A stretch of 64,000 nt of DNA. Source: BOG-994 sp049514215 (GTDB lineage: Bacteria > Pseudomonadota > Gammaproteobacteria > Burkholderiales > Burkholderiaceae_D). Both the position numbers and the translations under genes were made by a program. The stretch is taken from NCBI GenBank assembly GCA_049514215.1, contig JBEKVI010000003.1:121383-185382 (forward strand), given 5' to 3'. Positions 8,939 to 17,432 of this stretch are shown piece after piece; positions within the stretch are counted from its first letter, which is position 1; every line of letters starts with the position of its first letter. The notes under the pieces are model-generated. The model was not told where the DNA came from, made no database searches, and was given only the letters and a program-made list of their open reading frames with translations.

Positions 8939-10398
8939 CAGGCCTCGCCGTCGGTGTCCGCGCCGGCCTTGGCCCGTCTGGGCTTGGCTTCCGCCGCATC
9001 CGAATGTGGGTCCGCCCCGGGCGACCTCTCGCCTGATTCGGTGCCGGCATCGGCGGGACGCTTGCGCCTGCGCCGTTTGCGCTTGGCCGCGCCCGGGGCG
9101 CTTTGACTGGCGGGCAGCGTCTGCAAGGCCTCGCGGCCGGGTCCATCGGCTGCGATGAAGTTAGTCCACCATTGTCCAAGTTCGGCATCGCACTCGCCCG
9201 CTTCGCAGCGCAACAGAAGAAAGTCGTAGCCTGCCCGAAACCGGAGATGCTCCAGCAGGCGATGCGGCGAGCGGCCCGTGCGCCTCTCCAGCCTGGGTTG
9301 CAGGCCCCAGATCTCGCGCATGTCGGCTACAAAGCGCCGCTGGATGGCAAGCGACTCGGTCTGGTTGTCCAGCACGCGATCCATGGCACGACCCAAGGCC
9401 GGTATCGGGTACTCGCCGCTTGCCTTATTCTCCTCCCAGGCCTTCAAGACTTCGTGCCACAAAAGGCACGAGAACAGGAACGAAGGGGAAGTCGGCTTTC
9501 CCAGACGAATGCGTTCGTCGGTACTCTGCAATGCCAGGGTGACGAAGCGCTCCCCTAAGGGTTGCTCGAAGACTACATCCAGTAAAGGCAAGAGACCGTG
9601 GTGCAACCCCTCGGCGCGCAGCCGCCGGAGACATTCGAGAGCGTGGCCGGAGAGCAGAAGCTTGAGCATCTCGTCAAACAGACGCGCCGCCGGCACATTT
9701 TGCATGAGCGGGGCGAGTTTTGCGATCGGAGCGCGCGTGGCCGCTTCGATCTCGAAACCCAGCTTTCCGGCGAGGCGAACGGCACGCAACATGCGTACGG
9801 GATCTTCCGTGAAACGACGCACCGGATCTCCGATGATGCGCAATGTCTTCGAGCGAATATCCTTGACCCCATGGTGATAGTCGATCACCGACTGCGTTGC
9901 GGGGTCGTAGTACAGGGCGTTCACGGTGAAATCGCGCCGTGTCGCATCGTCTTCTTGGGAACCGAACACGTTATCGCGGACGACACGTCCATGGACGTCG
10001 GTTTCCGCATCGGCGGGCTGGTTCGAGCGGAACGTCGAAACCTCGATCGTATCGTTGCCGAACATGACATGGACGAGCCGAAAGCGCCGACCGATGATGC
10101 GTGCGCGACGAAATGCCCCTTGCACTTGCTCGGGGGTTGCGTCGGTGGCGACATCAAAATCCTTCGGTTTGACACCCAGCATGAGATCCCGGACCGCGCC
10201 GCCGACGATGAATGCGAGGTGTCCGGCCTCCTGGAGGGTCTTCGTGACCCGGATGGCGTTCGACGACACGAGCTTGGGATCGATCCCATGCACTTCGGGT
10301 CCCACGCGAGCGGGCTTGATGGCGCGCGCACGTCCTTTTTCCCCTTCGGTCGGCGACTTGCGTGCGCCCAGCAGCCTGCGGATGAACTTAGTGATCAT
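8938..10398 (-). CDS. pcnB: Poly(A) polymerase I
   Basis: PcnB adds 3' poly(A) tails to RNA and promotes decay. The 486-residue protein has the nucleotidyltransferase head (FIVGGAVRDLMLGVKPKDFDVATDATPEQV) with the DFD aspartates, the RRDFTVNALYYDP block and the RMLRAVRLAGKLGFEIE region shared with CCA-adding enzymes. The C-terminal tail is strongly basic (KRKRRRRKRP), as is usual for RNA binding in this family. The chosen ATG (MITKFIRRLLG) fits the family; the frame continues 24 codons upstream into the HAD gene. It overlaps the HAD gene by 11 nt and folK by one. Confidence 0.95.
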   Translation of the reverse strand: MITKFIRRLLGARKSPTEGEKGRARAIKPARVGPEVHGIDPKLVSSNAIRVTKTLQEAGHLAFIVGGAVRDLMLGVKPKDFDVATDATPEQVQGAFRRARIIGRRFRLVHVMFGNDTIEVSTFRSNQPADAETDVHGRVVRDNVFGSQEDDATRRDFTVNALYYDPATQSVIDYHHGVKDIRSKTLRIIGDPVRRFTEDPVRMLRAVRLAGKLGFEIEAATRAPIAKLAPLMQNVPAARLFDEMLKLLLSGHALECLRRLRAEGLHHGLLPLLDVVFEQPLGERFVTLALQSTDERIRLGKPTSPSFLFSCLLWHEVLKAWEENKASGEYPIPALGRAMDRVLDNQTESLAIQRRFVADMREIWGLQPRLERRTGRSPHRLLEHLRFRAGYDFLLLRCEAGECDAELGQWWTNFIAADGPGREALQTLPASQSAPGAAKRKRRRRKRPADAGTESGERSPGADPHSDAAEAKPRRAKAGADTDGEA

Positions 10399-11065
10399 CG
10401 AAGAGAGTGAGGGTGCGCCACCCGCGCATTCTTGCCTCGGCCAGCAGCCTCGCATCGGCATTGGTCGCAACGGGCTCGGTCACGCGCTCAAGCAAGGCCA
10501 TGTCGTTGTGGGAATCGCTATAGAAGGTGACTCGAGCGAAGCTCTGAAAGGAGCGGCCCAGGGTCTCGAGCCACTCGGTGACGCGAACGATTTTGCCCTC
10601 GCGGTAACAGGGCGTGCCGCGCACGCCGCCGGTGAACACGCCGTCTTTTTGTTCGGGAATCGAGGCGACAAGATGATCGAGGCCAAATGCGGCTGCTATT
10701 GGCGCTGTGACGAACGCATTGGTGGCCGTGACGACCGCACAAAGGTCCCCTTGCGCCCTGTGCCGGGCAACGAGCTCGAGGGCTTGCGGCAGGACCATGG
10801 GTTCGATCACCTCGCGCATGTATTGCCGATGCAATGCCTCGGCCCTGGCGCGCGGCAAGGCCGCGATCGGTGCCAACGCAAAGCGCAGGAATGCGAAGAT
10901 ATCGAGTGTGCCCTCGGAATAGGCCCGATAGAAGGCCTCGTTTTGGGTGCGGTACTCGTCGAGCGCGACGATGCCTTCGCGACCCAGGAATTGTCCCCAT
11001 TCGAAATCACTGTCGATGGGCAGAAGAGTGTGGTCGAGGTCAAACAACGCAAGATTACGATACAT
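10388..11065 (-). CDS. HAD superfamily phosphatase, subfamily IB (SerB-like)
   Basis: A 225-residue haloacid-dehalogenase hydrolase. Motif I is LFDLDHTLLPIDSD, with the nucleophile and acid/base Asp pair; motif II is VVTATNAF, and motif III/IV is FYSDSHNDMALLERV. This is the subfamily often annotated HAD-IB or SerB-like in Betaproteobacteria, where it sits next to pcnB and hda as here. The physiological substrate is not evident; phosphoserine or histidinol-phosphate phosphatase activity would be guesses. It starts 5 nt after the hda stop. Confidence 0.85.
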   Translation of the reverse strand: MYRNLALFDLDHTLLPIDSDFEWGQFLGREGIVALDEYRTQNEAFYRAYSEGTLDIFAFLRFALAPIAALPRARAEALHRQYMREVIEPMVLPQALELVARHRAQGDLCAVVTATNAFVTAPIAAAFGLDHLVASIPEQKDGVFTGGVRGTPCYREGKIVRVTEWLETLGRSFQSFARVTFYSDSHNDMALLERVTEPVATNADARLLAEARMRGWRTLTLFDDH

Positions 11066-11070
11066 GATGG

Positions 11071-11760
11071 CTACGATACATCATGCGGGGCGGTGCTGCC
11101 CTGCAGCCACTCGCGCACCAACGGGAGAGTGAGGGCCCGGTGCTTCTCGAGCGCGTAGCGATCCAGCGCGTCCACCAGGCCCACGAGCGAGCGCATATCC
11201 CGTCTGAAATGCGTCAGAAGATAACGGCAGACCTCGTCGCTTAGGACGAGGCCGCGTTCGGACGCTCTTTGGGCCAATGCCGCGCAGCGCTCATCGTCGC
11301 CTAGGGCAATGACCTGAAATACCGGTCCCCATCCGAGGCGGGAGCGCAGATCCTCGCGCAACGCTAGGTGCAAAGGGGGGGCGTCGGCCGCGGTGACGAG
11401 GGCCGCTTGGGGTTGGGCACGCAGGATATTGATGAGGTTGAACAATTCGACCTGCATCTTCGCCTGGGCGAGACCGACATTGTCGATGCACCACACGAGC
11501 GTCTGCGGAGCCCATGCGAGCGCCGCCTCACCGCTTCGCGCACAGTCGACGTAGCGGGCGTTCGCCCGATCCCCCAAGGCCATGAGCAAGTGGGATTTGC
11601 CGCAGCCGGGCTCGCCCCACAAATGCAGCTGGCGCTCCTCGGGAGTCCCCGCGGCAATTGCCTGCAGCAGGTGGAGCACCTGCGCGTTTTCGCCGGGCAC
11701 GAAATTGCCCAGCGTTGGAGTCACGCTGGGCCCAAAATCGAGGAGCAACTGGCGATTCAT
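11071..11760 (-). CDS. hda: DnaA inactivator Hda
   Basis: Hda is a DnaA-like AAA+ protein that, bound to the sliding clamp, stimulates ATP hydrolysis by DnaA and prevents re-initiation. At 229 residues it covers only the AAA+ part and lacks the DnaA DNA-binding domain. Visible motifs are the N-terminal clamp-binding type MNRQLLLDFG, Walker A in LWGEPGCGKSHLLMALG and a Walker B-like LVWCIDNVG. The ATG overlaps the upstream permease stop as ATGA, so translation is coupled. Confidence 0.92.
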   Translation of the reverse strand: MNRQLLLDFGPSVTPTLGNFVPGENAQVLHLLQAIAAGTPEERQLHLWGEPGCGKSHLLMALGDRANARYVDCARSGEAALAWAPQTLVWCIDNVGLAQAKMQVELFNLINILRAQPQAALVTAADAPPLHLALREDLRSRLGWGPVFQVIALGDDERCAALAQRASERGLVLSDEVCRYLLTHFRRDMRSLVGLVDALDRYALEKHRALTLPLVREWLQGSTAPHDVS

Positions 11761-12848
11761 GAAATCCGGTAGAGATCGCTGGCGAGGTAGGCCCGAACCA
11801 GGTGCCGCAGGCCCACCATCACGATCGCGCTGGCCGGCAACGCGAGCAAGACGCCGAAAAAACCGAACAATTCACCAAAGGCCAACAGCGCGAAGATTAC
11901 GGCCAGCGGAGACATTCCCAGTCTTTTTCCGACAAGCTTGGGGGTGAGAAAGAATGACTCCAGGACCTGGCCCAAGCCATAAATGAGCAGGACCGCGCCA
12001 AGACCGTAGAGGCTGCCGAACTGCAACAGTGCGGCCAGCAGAGCCAGCGTCAATCCGGTGGCAAAGCCGACGTAGGGAATGAAAACGAGAAGTCCCGTAA
12101 ACACGCCCACGGGCAGGGCCACGTCGAAGCCCGCGACGGCCAAAGTGATGGAATAGTAGGCCGCCAGGATCAGCATGACGCTTAATTGACCACGCAGGAA
12201 CTGGGACAAGAGCTCATCGATCTCGCGTCCGACCCCAAGCGCCTGCAAGTGCCAGCGGCGGGGCACGAGAGCCTCCCCACGCTCGATGAGCACATGCCAG
12301 TCCACCAAAAAATAAAACAGCACGATGGGAAGCAGGAATGCCGTTGCTGCAAGGCTAAAAAGGGCCTGACCGCCGACCTTTAAGGACGACATCACCGTCG
12401 ACATCAGGTCCTCGGTAGGCCATTGGTCGGAGATGAGCTTGCGTAACGAATAGGCGCTGAACTCGATGTGCAAGCCGAACCAGTCGTGTAGACGGGGTGC
12501 GACGACGGTGTTTAAGCGCTCCAGCAGATCCGGGATGCGCTTTTGCAGGTCCCCAAGCTCCCTTTGCATCACGGGTACGATCGTCAGTACCAGCACTATG
12601 GAGGCCAGAAGAAACAAGATGATCATAAGAAACGTCGCCAGGGCGCGCGGCACGCGATGCCGGGCGAGCCAGTCGACCCCAGGATTGAGCACGTAGCCGA
12701 TGATCGCCGCAAACAGGAACGGCGTTAGAACGGCCGCCAGGGTGTAGAGCAGATAGCAAAGCGCGAGTCCAAACGCGATCCACCAGAGGGTTTGACGCTG
12801 CTCGGGCTTAAGGAAGGTCATCAATGTGCTGGGGGCGGGGCCGTTCAC
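11757..12848 (-). CDS. AI-2E family transporter (PerM-like permease)
   Basis: A 363-residue membrane protein with about eight hydrophobic segments, typical of the AI-2E/PerM family (FIPYVGFATGLTLALLAALLQFG and PLAVIFALLAFGELFGFFGVLLALP near the C-terminus). Some members export autoinducer-2 or act in Na+/H+ exchange; the substrate here is unknown. It is the first gene of the minus-strand run ending in azlD. It diverges from purM, and hda-permease-purM is a familiar betaproteobacterial arrangement. An internal ATG at 12821 is an alternative start. Confidence 0.88.
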   Translation of the reverse strand: MNGPAPSTLMTFLKPEQRQTLWWIAFGLALCYLLYTLAAVLTPFLFAAIIGYVLNPGVDWLARHRVPRALATFLMIILFLLASIVLVLTIVPVMQRELGDLQKRIPDLLERLNTVVAPRLHDWFGLHIEFSAYSLRKLISDQWPTEDLMSTVMSSLKVGGQALFSLAATAFLLPIVLFYFLVDWHVLIERGEALVPRRWHLQALGVGREIDELLSQFLRGQLSVMLILAAYYSITLAVAGFDVALPVGVFTGLLVFIPYVGFATGLTLALLAALLQFGSLYGLGAVLLIYGLGQVLESFFLTPKLVGKRLGMSPLAVIFALLAFGELFGFFGVLLALPASAIVMVGLRHLVRAYLASDLYRIS

Positions 12849-12893
12849 CCGTCTGAAATCGGCGGGCGGATGGGAGGGGCCGGCTCAATCGGC

Positions 12894-12899
12894 TAAAAT
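12894..12899 (+). promoter_or_regulatory. -10-like hexamer upstream of purM
   Basis: TAAAAT (5 of 6 matches to TATAAT) lies in the 124-base divergent region between the permease gene and purM, about 75 nt before the purM ATG. I see no good -35 at 16-18 nt spacing, so this is only a candidate. Confidence 0.3.
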
Positions 12900-12972
12900 G
12901 GCATGGTCGTGCGGTGCAGCGAAGCCGCTACTTTAGCCGCCTGCGAGCAAATCTCAAAGCGAATCCCCTCCA

Positions 12973-14025
12973 ATGACCGGACTTACCTATCGCAGTGCCG
13001 GGGTCGATATCGACGCTGGGGACGCGCTCGTCGAAAACATCAAACCCTTTGCCCGGCGCACCATGCGCCCGGAGGTCCTCGCCGGCATCGGAGGTTTCGG
13101 CGCGCTGGTCGAATTACCCAAGCGCTTTAGGGAGCCGGTGCTCGTATCGGGGACCGATGGTGTGGGAACCAAGCTCAAGCTCGCCTTCTTGCTCGATCGG
13201 CACGATACGATCGGCGTGGATCTCGTGGCCATGAGTGTCAACGACATCCTCGTACAAGGCGCGGAACCCCTCTTCTTCCTCGACTACTATGTCTGCGAAA
13301 GTCTGAACGTAGGGGTCGCCACCGACGTCGTCCGGGGCATCGCGCATGGCTGTGAACAGGCCGGTTGCGCTCTGATCGGTGGCGAGACCGCCGAGCATCC
13401 GGGTGCCTTTACTCCCAATGAATATGATCTGGCCGGTTTTGCCGTGGGCGTGGTCGAAAAGAACCAGGCCATCGACGGCCGCAAGATTGCATTAGGCGAC
13501 GTTCTCATCGGGCTGGCCTCTTCAGGGTTTCACTCGAACGGCTTTTCCTTGATCCGCAAGGTGATCGAGAGGACCCGGGCGGACCTGAGCGCGCCTTTCG
13601 TACGCTTTGCCGCGAAAGGCTCGGCATCGCTTAGCCTAGGCGAGGTTCTGCTCGAGCCGACCCGGATCTACGTCAAACCCGTCCTGGCGCTACTAAAGAC
13701 GTTTAGCGTGCACGGGATGGCCCACATCACCGGAGGAGGGCTGGTTGAGAATGTCCATCGGATGTTTCCCGGCGAGCTCGCGGCGGAAATCCAGGCCACG
13801 AGCTGGGATGTGCCTGCGGCCTTCGAGTGGATCCAGGGCGCCGGCGGTATCAGTGAGTCTGAAATGCACCGCACGTTCAACTGCGGGATCGGCTTCGTGC
13901 TGGTGATCGCAGCAGCGGACGTGCCTGGAGTGCTCGCTTCGCTCAACTCGGCGGGAGAGCGCGCCTCGGTAATTGGCCGGGTGATCGAGCGCGAGCCCGG
14001 CATGCCCGGCACGATGATCGTCTAA
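12973..14025 (+). CDS. purM: Phosphoribosylformylglycinamidine cyclo-ligase
   Basis: PurM closes the imidazole ring to give aminoimidazole ribotide in purine synthesis. The 350-residue protein has the normal length and signature: SAGVDIDAGDALVENIKP at the start, GTDGVGTKLKLAF with nucleotide-binding residues, DLVAMSVNDILVQGAEPLFFLDYY, CALIGGETAEHPG, GLASSGFHSNGFSLIRKV and MAHITGGGLVENV. It is monocistronic in appearance, with a terminator-like hairpin just after the stop. Confidence 0.97.
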   Translation: MTGLTYRSAGVDIDAGDALVENIKPFARRTMRPEVLAGIGGFGALVELPKRFREPVLVSGTDGVGTKLKLAFLLDRHDTIGVDLVAMSVNDILVQGAEPLFFLDYYVCESLNVGVATDVVRGIAHGCEQAGCALIGGETAEHPGAFTPNEYDLAGFAVGVVEKNQAIDGRKIALGDVLIGLASSGFHSNGFSLIRKVIERTRADLSAPFVRFAAKGSASLSLGEVLLEPTRIYVKPVLALLKTFSVHGMAHITGGGLVENVHRMFPGELAAEIQATSWDVPAAFEWIQGAGGISESEMHRTFNCGIGFVLVIAAADVPGVLASLNSAGERASVIGRVIEREPGMPGTMIV

Positions 14026-14030
14026 TACCG

Positions 14031-14072
14031 AACGGGTGCGATGAAAAAAGCATCCGATCCCGTTTTCGTTCT
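14031..14072 (+). terminator. Candidate Rho-independent terminator after purM
   Basis: AACGGG pairs with CCCGTT and, across a small internal loop, GATG pairs with CATC around an AAAAAAG loop. The stem is followed by a T-rich tail (TTCGTTCTT). It begins 5 nt after the purM stop, as expected for intrinsic termination before fahA. The internal loop makes the stem imperfect. Confidence 0.5.
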
Positions 14073-14102
14073 TCTGCCGGCGCCCCCGGACTCGAGCGCA
14101 CC

Positions 14103-15098
14103 ATGAAACTAGCAACCCTGAAAGACGGCTCTCGCGACGGACAGCTCGCTGTCGTGGCACGCGATCTGAGCGTAGCCCACCTCGCGACCGAAGTGGTCGG
14201 TACCTTGCAGGGTGCGCTCGATGACTGGAGTTTCTTTCGTCCCCAGCTTGAGGATCTCGCCGGTTCCCTGAACCAGGGACGGGCCCGTCATCCCTTTCCC
14301 TTCAACCCGAAGAACTGTATGGCGCCATTGCCGCGGGCGTTTCAATGGGCCGATGGTTCGGCCTACGTTAACCACGTCGAACTCGTGCGGCGGGCGCGCA
14401 ACGCCGAAATGCCCGAGTCGTTTTGGCACGATCCGCTCCTCTACCAGGGTGGCTCCGATGACTTCATTGGACCGACCGACGACGTGGTGCTTGCGTCCGA
14501 AGACTGGGGAATCGATTTCGAGGGGGAGGTGGCGGTCATCGTCGATGATGTTCCGATGGGCACTCCGCCTGAATCGGCAGCGGGCCATATTCAGCTTCTC
14601 ATGCTTGTCAACGACGTGTCGTTACGTAATCTGATTCCGGCTGAGCTGGCCAAGGGATTTGGTTTTTTCCAGAGCAAACCGGCCTCGAGCTTCTCCCCTG
14701 TGGCCGTTACACCCGATGAGTTGGGGAACGCCTGGCGCGACGGTCGGGTTCACCTGCCCCTGCACGTCACCTGGAACGGGCACACGGTGGGTCGACCCCA
14801 TGCGGGGACCGACATGGTTTTCAACTTTCCCCGGCTCATCGCGCACGTTGCCAAGACGCGTCGCGCGCGCGCGGGTACCATCGTCGGATCGGGCACGATA
14901 TCAAACAAGGACGCCAACTCCAAGCCCGAAATCGGCTACGCGTGCATCGCGGAAAAGCGCTGTCTGGAGACCATTCTCGAGGGCAAGGCGACGACCGAGT
15001 TCATGAAGTTCGGAGACACCATTCGCCTCGAGATGTTCGATGAGAACGGCGCGAGTATCTTTGGCGCCATCGATCAGAAGATTGCGAGCCTCGACTAG
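14103..15098 (+). CDS. fahA: Fumarylacetoacetate hydrolase (fumarylacetoacetase)
   Basis: A 331-residue FAH-fold enzyme, probably the last step of homogentisate (tyrosine/phenylalanine) breakdown, splitting fumarylacetoacetate to fumarate and acetoacetate. Metal-binding residues are visible in GIDFEGEVAVIVDDV and in LVNDVSLRNLIPAELAKGFG; the C-terminal block GTIVGSGTISNKD is also typical. Homogentisate dioxygenase is encoded directly downstream, which supports fumarylacetoacetase over other FAH-fold hydrolases. No maleylacetoacetate isomerase is visible in the window. Confidence 0.9.
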   Translation: MKLATLKDGSRDGQLAVVARDLSVAHLATEVVGTLQGALDDWSFFRPQLEDLAGSLNQGRARHPFPFNPKNCMAPLPRAFQWADGSAYVNHVELVRRARNAEMPESFWHDPLLYQGGSDDFIGPTDDVVLASEDWGIDFEGEVAVIVDDVPMGTPPESAAGHIQLLMLVNDVSLRNLIPAELAKGFGFFQSKPASSFSPVAVTPDELGNAWRDGRVHLPLHVTWNGHTVGRPHAGTDMVFNFPRLIAHVAKTRRARAGTIVGSGTISNKDANSKPEIGYACIAEKRCLETILEGKATTEFMKFGDTIRLEMFDENGASIFGAIDQKIASLD

Positions 15099-15120
15099 GG
15101 CGAACACTGCAAAGGAGCGC

Positions 15121-16449
15121 GTGTTGAATATACCGATGAAGACGGCTGACCTCCGGGTTGCCGACACCGCGGCGGCTTACCAGAGCGGCTTTGGAAACGA
15201 ATTTGCGACGGAAGCGGTGGCTGGCGCGTTGCCGGTTGGACAGAATTCCCCCCAGCGTGCGCCTTTGGGGCTCTACGCCGAGCAGCTCTCGGGCACGGCC
15301 TTTACCGCGCCGCGCGATTTGAACCGGCGCAGCTGGCTTTACCGGCTTCGGCCTTCCGCCGGACATCCGCCCTTTGCACGCCTCTCGCGGCGTGGCCTGC
15401 AGACGGCGCCACTGTCTGAGGCTGAGACGCCTTTTAACCGGCTGCGTTGGGACCCTCTGGAAATCCCCACGGATCCGACCGATTTCCTCGCTGGGTTGAA
15501 GACCATGGCCGCTACGGGGAACGCGCGTGCACAAGATGGCTGCGCGGCCCACGTCTACGCCGCCAATGCCTCGATGGAGCGGATTTTTTTCGATGCTGAC
15601 GGCGAACTTCTTATCGTGCCCCAGTTGGGGCGCCTTGATGTGCTGACCGAATTCGGGCGGCTTGGGATCGCGCCCGGTGAGATTGGTGTCATCCCGCGTG
15701 GCGTCCGGTTGCGCGTGGACCTTCGCGACGGACCGTCGCGTGGCTACGTCTGCGAAAACTACGGCGCCGCGTTGCGGCTACCCGAATTGGGGCCCATCGG
15801 GTCCAACGGACTGGCCAATGCGCGCGACTTTCTCACACCCGTGGCGGCCTTTGAGGACCGAGAGGAATCGACGCAAGTGGTCGCGAAGTTTGGCGGTCAG
15901 TTGTGGGGCACAACGCTCGACCACTCTCCGCTCGACGTTGTGGCCTGGCATGGCAACTACGCCCCCTACAAGTACGATCTGGCGCGTTTTAGCCCGGTCA
16001 ATACCGTGCTCTATGACCATCCGGATCCCTCAATTTTTACCGTCTTGACTTCGCCCTCCGCGATCGCTGGGACCGCGAACGTGGACTTCGTGATATTTCC
16101 TCCGCGCTGGATGGTCGCCGAGCATACCTTCCGGCCTCCCTGGTTTCATCGTAACGTCATGAGCGAGTTCATGGGGCTCGTGAAGGGGACCTACGACGCG
16201 AAGGCGGAAGGCTTTCTTCCGGGCGGCGTGAGCCTGCACAACTGCATGACAGCGCACGGCCCCGATGCGGCGACCTTCACCAACGCGAGCCAGGCCGAGC
16301 TGCGTCCCCAGCTTCTGGACGGTACCCTCGCGTTTATGTTCGAGACTCGGCTCGTCTTCGATGTCACTGCCGAGGCGCTGGCCGCCCCCGCACTCCAGAA
16401 GAATTACGATGAGTGCTGGTCGGGATTTCGCAAGCTCGCCTCGTTCTAG
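15121..16449 (+). CDS. hmgA: Homogentisate 1,2-dioxygenase
   Basis: HmgA opens the aromatic ring of homogentisate with O2 to give maleylacetoacetate. The protein is about 442 residues, the usual length, with YQSGFGNEFATEA at the N-terminus and iron-ligand regions in FRPPWFHRNVMSEFMG and SLHNCMTAHGPD. AAGGAG at 15112-15117 points to a non-ATG start: GTG at 15121 (spacing 3) or TTG at 15124 (spacing 6); an ATG at 15136 lies too far away. It lies 22 nt after fahA and is surely cotranscribed. The stop shares CTAG with the convergent miaA stop. Confidence 0.96.
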   Translation: MLNIPMKTADLRVADTAAAYQSGFGNEFATEAVAGALPVGQNSPQRAPLGLYAEQLSGTAFTAPRDLNRRSWLYRLRPSAGHPPFARLSRRGLQTAPLSEAETPFNRLRWDPLEIPTDPTDFLAGLKTMAATGNARAQDGCAAHVYAANASMERIFFDADGELLIVPQLGRLDVLTEFGRLGIAPGEIGVIPRGVRLRVDLRDGPSRGYVCENYGAALRLPELGPIGSNGLANARDFLTPVAAFEDREESTQVVAKFGGQLWGTTLDHSPLDVVAWHGNYAPYKYDLARFSPVNTVLYDHPDPSIFTVLTSPSAIAGTANVDFVIFPPRWMVAEHTFRPPWFHRNVMSEFMGLVKGTYDAKAEGFLPGGVSLHNCMTAHGPDAATFTNASQAELRPQLLDGTLAFMFETRLVFDVTAEALAAPALQKNYDECWSGFRKLASF

Positions 16450-17384
16450 GCCGAATCGAGCACCGGGATCACGAGTCGTTCAACAAGGCTTAGGTAATCT
16501 GATGCTAGGCAATCGACGACGCGCCGCTCGGGCAGTGCACGAAGCCAAGTCAGCTGGCGTTTGGCTAGTTGACGAGTGGCGGCCACTGCGGCGTCGACCA
16601 TTTGCGTCCGGTTGAGCCGGCCTTCGAGATAGTCCCAGATCTGACGGTATCCGACGCAGCGCATCGACGGTAGCGACGCGTGCAGATCGTCGCGCGCGCG
16701 CAGCCCTGCTACTTCATCGACGAAGCCTTGATCGAGCATCGTCTGCAGTCGCTGCGCGATGCGCACGTGCAACTGCGCTCGTGAAGAGGGTTCAAGCGCA
16801 ATCGAGAAAAATTGATCAGTATCTGGCCCCTCCAGCGTGCGACGGGTGAAAAAGCTCGAAAGAGGGTGTCCTGAGATGTGCCAGACTTCGAGGGCCCTCT
16901 GGATTCGCTGCGTGTCGCCCGGCGCAAGCCGCGCCGCCGTGGCCGGATCGACGGCCGCCAAGGCCGCGTGCATGGCAGGCCAGCCCTGCTCCCGTGCCGC
17001 CCTATCGAGCTCAGCCCGGATCTTGGGATCGGCCGAAGGAAGCGCGTCGAGTCCCTCGCGCAGCGCTTTGAAGTAGAGCATCGTACCGCCCACGAGAAGA
17101 GGAATCCGGCCGCGCGCGCGCACTTTCGCGATGACGTCGGTTGCTTCCTTGCAAAAGCGCGCCGCCGAATACGATTCCGCCGGGTCGATCAGGTCCAGCA
17201 GATGATGGGTAACCCTGCTGCGCTCGGCTGCAGACGGCTTCGCCGTGCCGATATCCATCCCCCGGTAGACCAGGGCCGAATCCATGTTGACGATTTCGAC
17301 GGGAAAGCGTTCGGCCAGAAAGCGAGCCACGGCCGATTTACCGGAGGCCGTGGGACCGACGATGCAGATGAGTGGCTGGATCAT
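16446..17384 (-). CDS. miaA: tRNA dimethylallyltransferase
   Basis: MiaA adds an isopentenyl group to A37 of tRNAs that read UNN codons. The 312-residue protein has a P-loop in CIVGPTASGKSAVARFLA, DSALVYRGMDIGTAKPS, LVGGTMLYFKALREGLD and the C-terminal RQLAKRQLTWLRALP. It follows mutL by 48 nt on the same strand, as in the usual amiC-mutL-miaA order. No hfq is found beyond it here; instead hmgA converges on it. Confidence 0.97.
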   Translation of the reverse strand: MIQPLICIVGPTASGKSAVARFLAERFPVEIVNMDSALVYRGMDIGTAKPSAAERSRVTHHLLDLIDPAESYSAARFCKEATDVIAKVRARGRIPLLVGGTMLYFKALREGLDALPSADPKIRAELDRAAREQGWPAMHAALAAVDPATAARLAPGDTQRIQRALEVWHISGHPLSSFFTRRTLEGPDTDQFFSIALEPSSRAQLHVRIAQRLQTMLDQGFVDEVAGLRARDDLHASLPSMRCVGYRQIWDYLEGRLNRTQMVDAAVAATRQLAKRQLTWLRALPERRVVDCLASDYLSLVERLVIPVLDSA

Positions 17385-17432
17385 AGCTGGCGGCCCTAGG
17401 TTTACCTTAGGGACGGCAGGTTCCGTGGCGCC

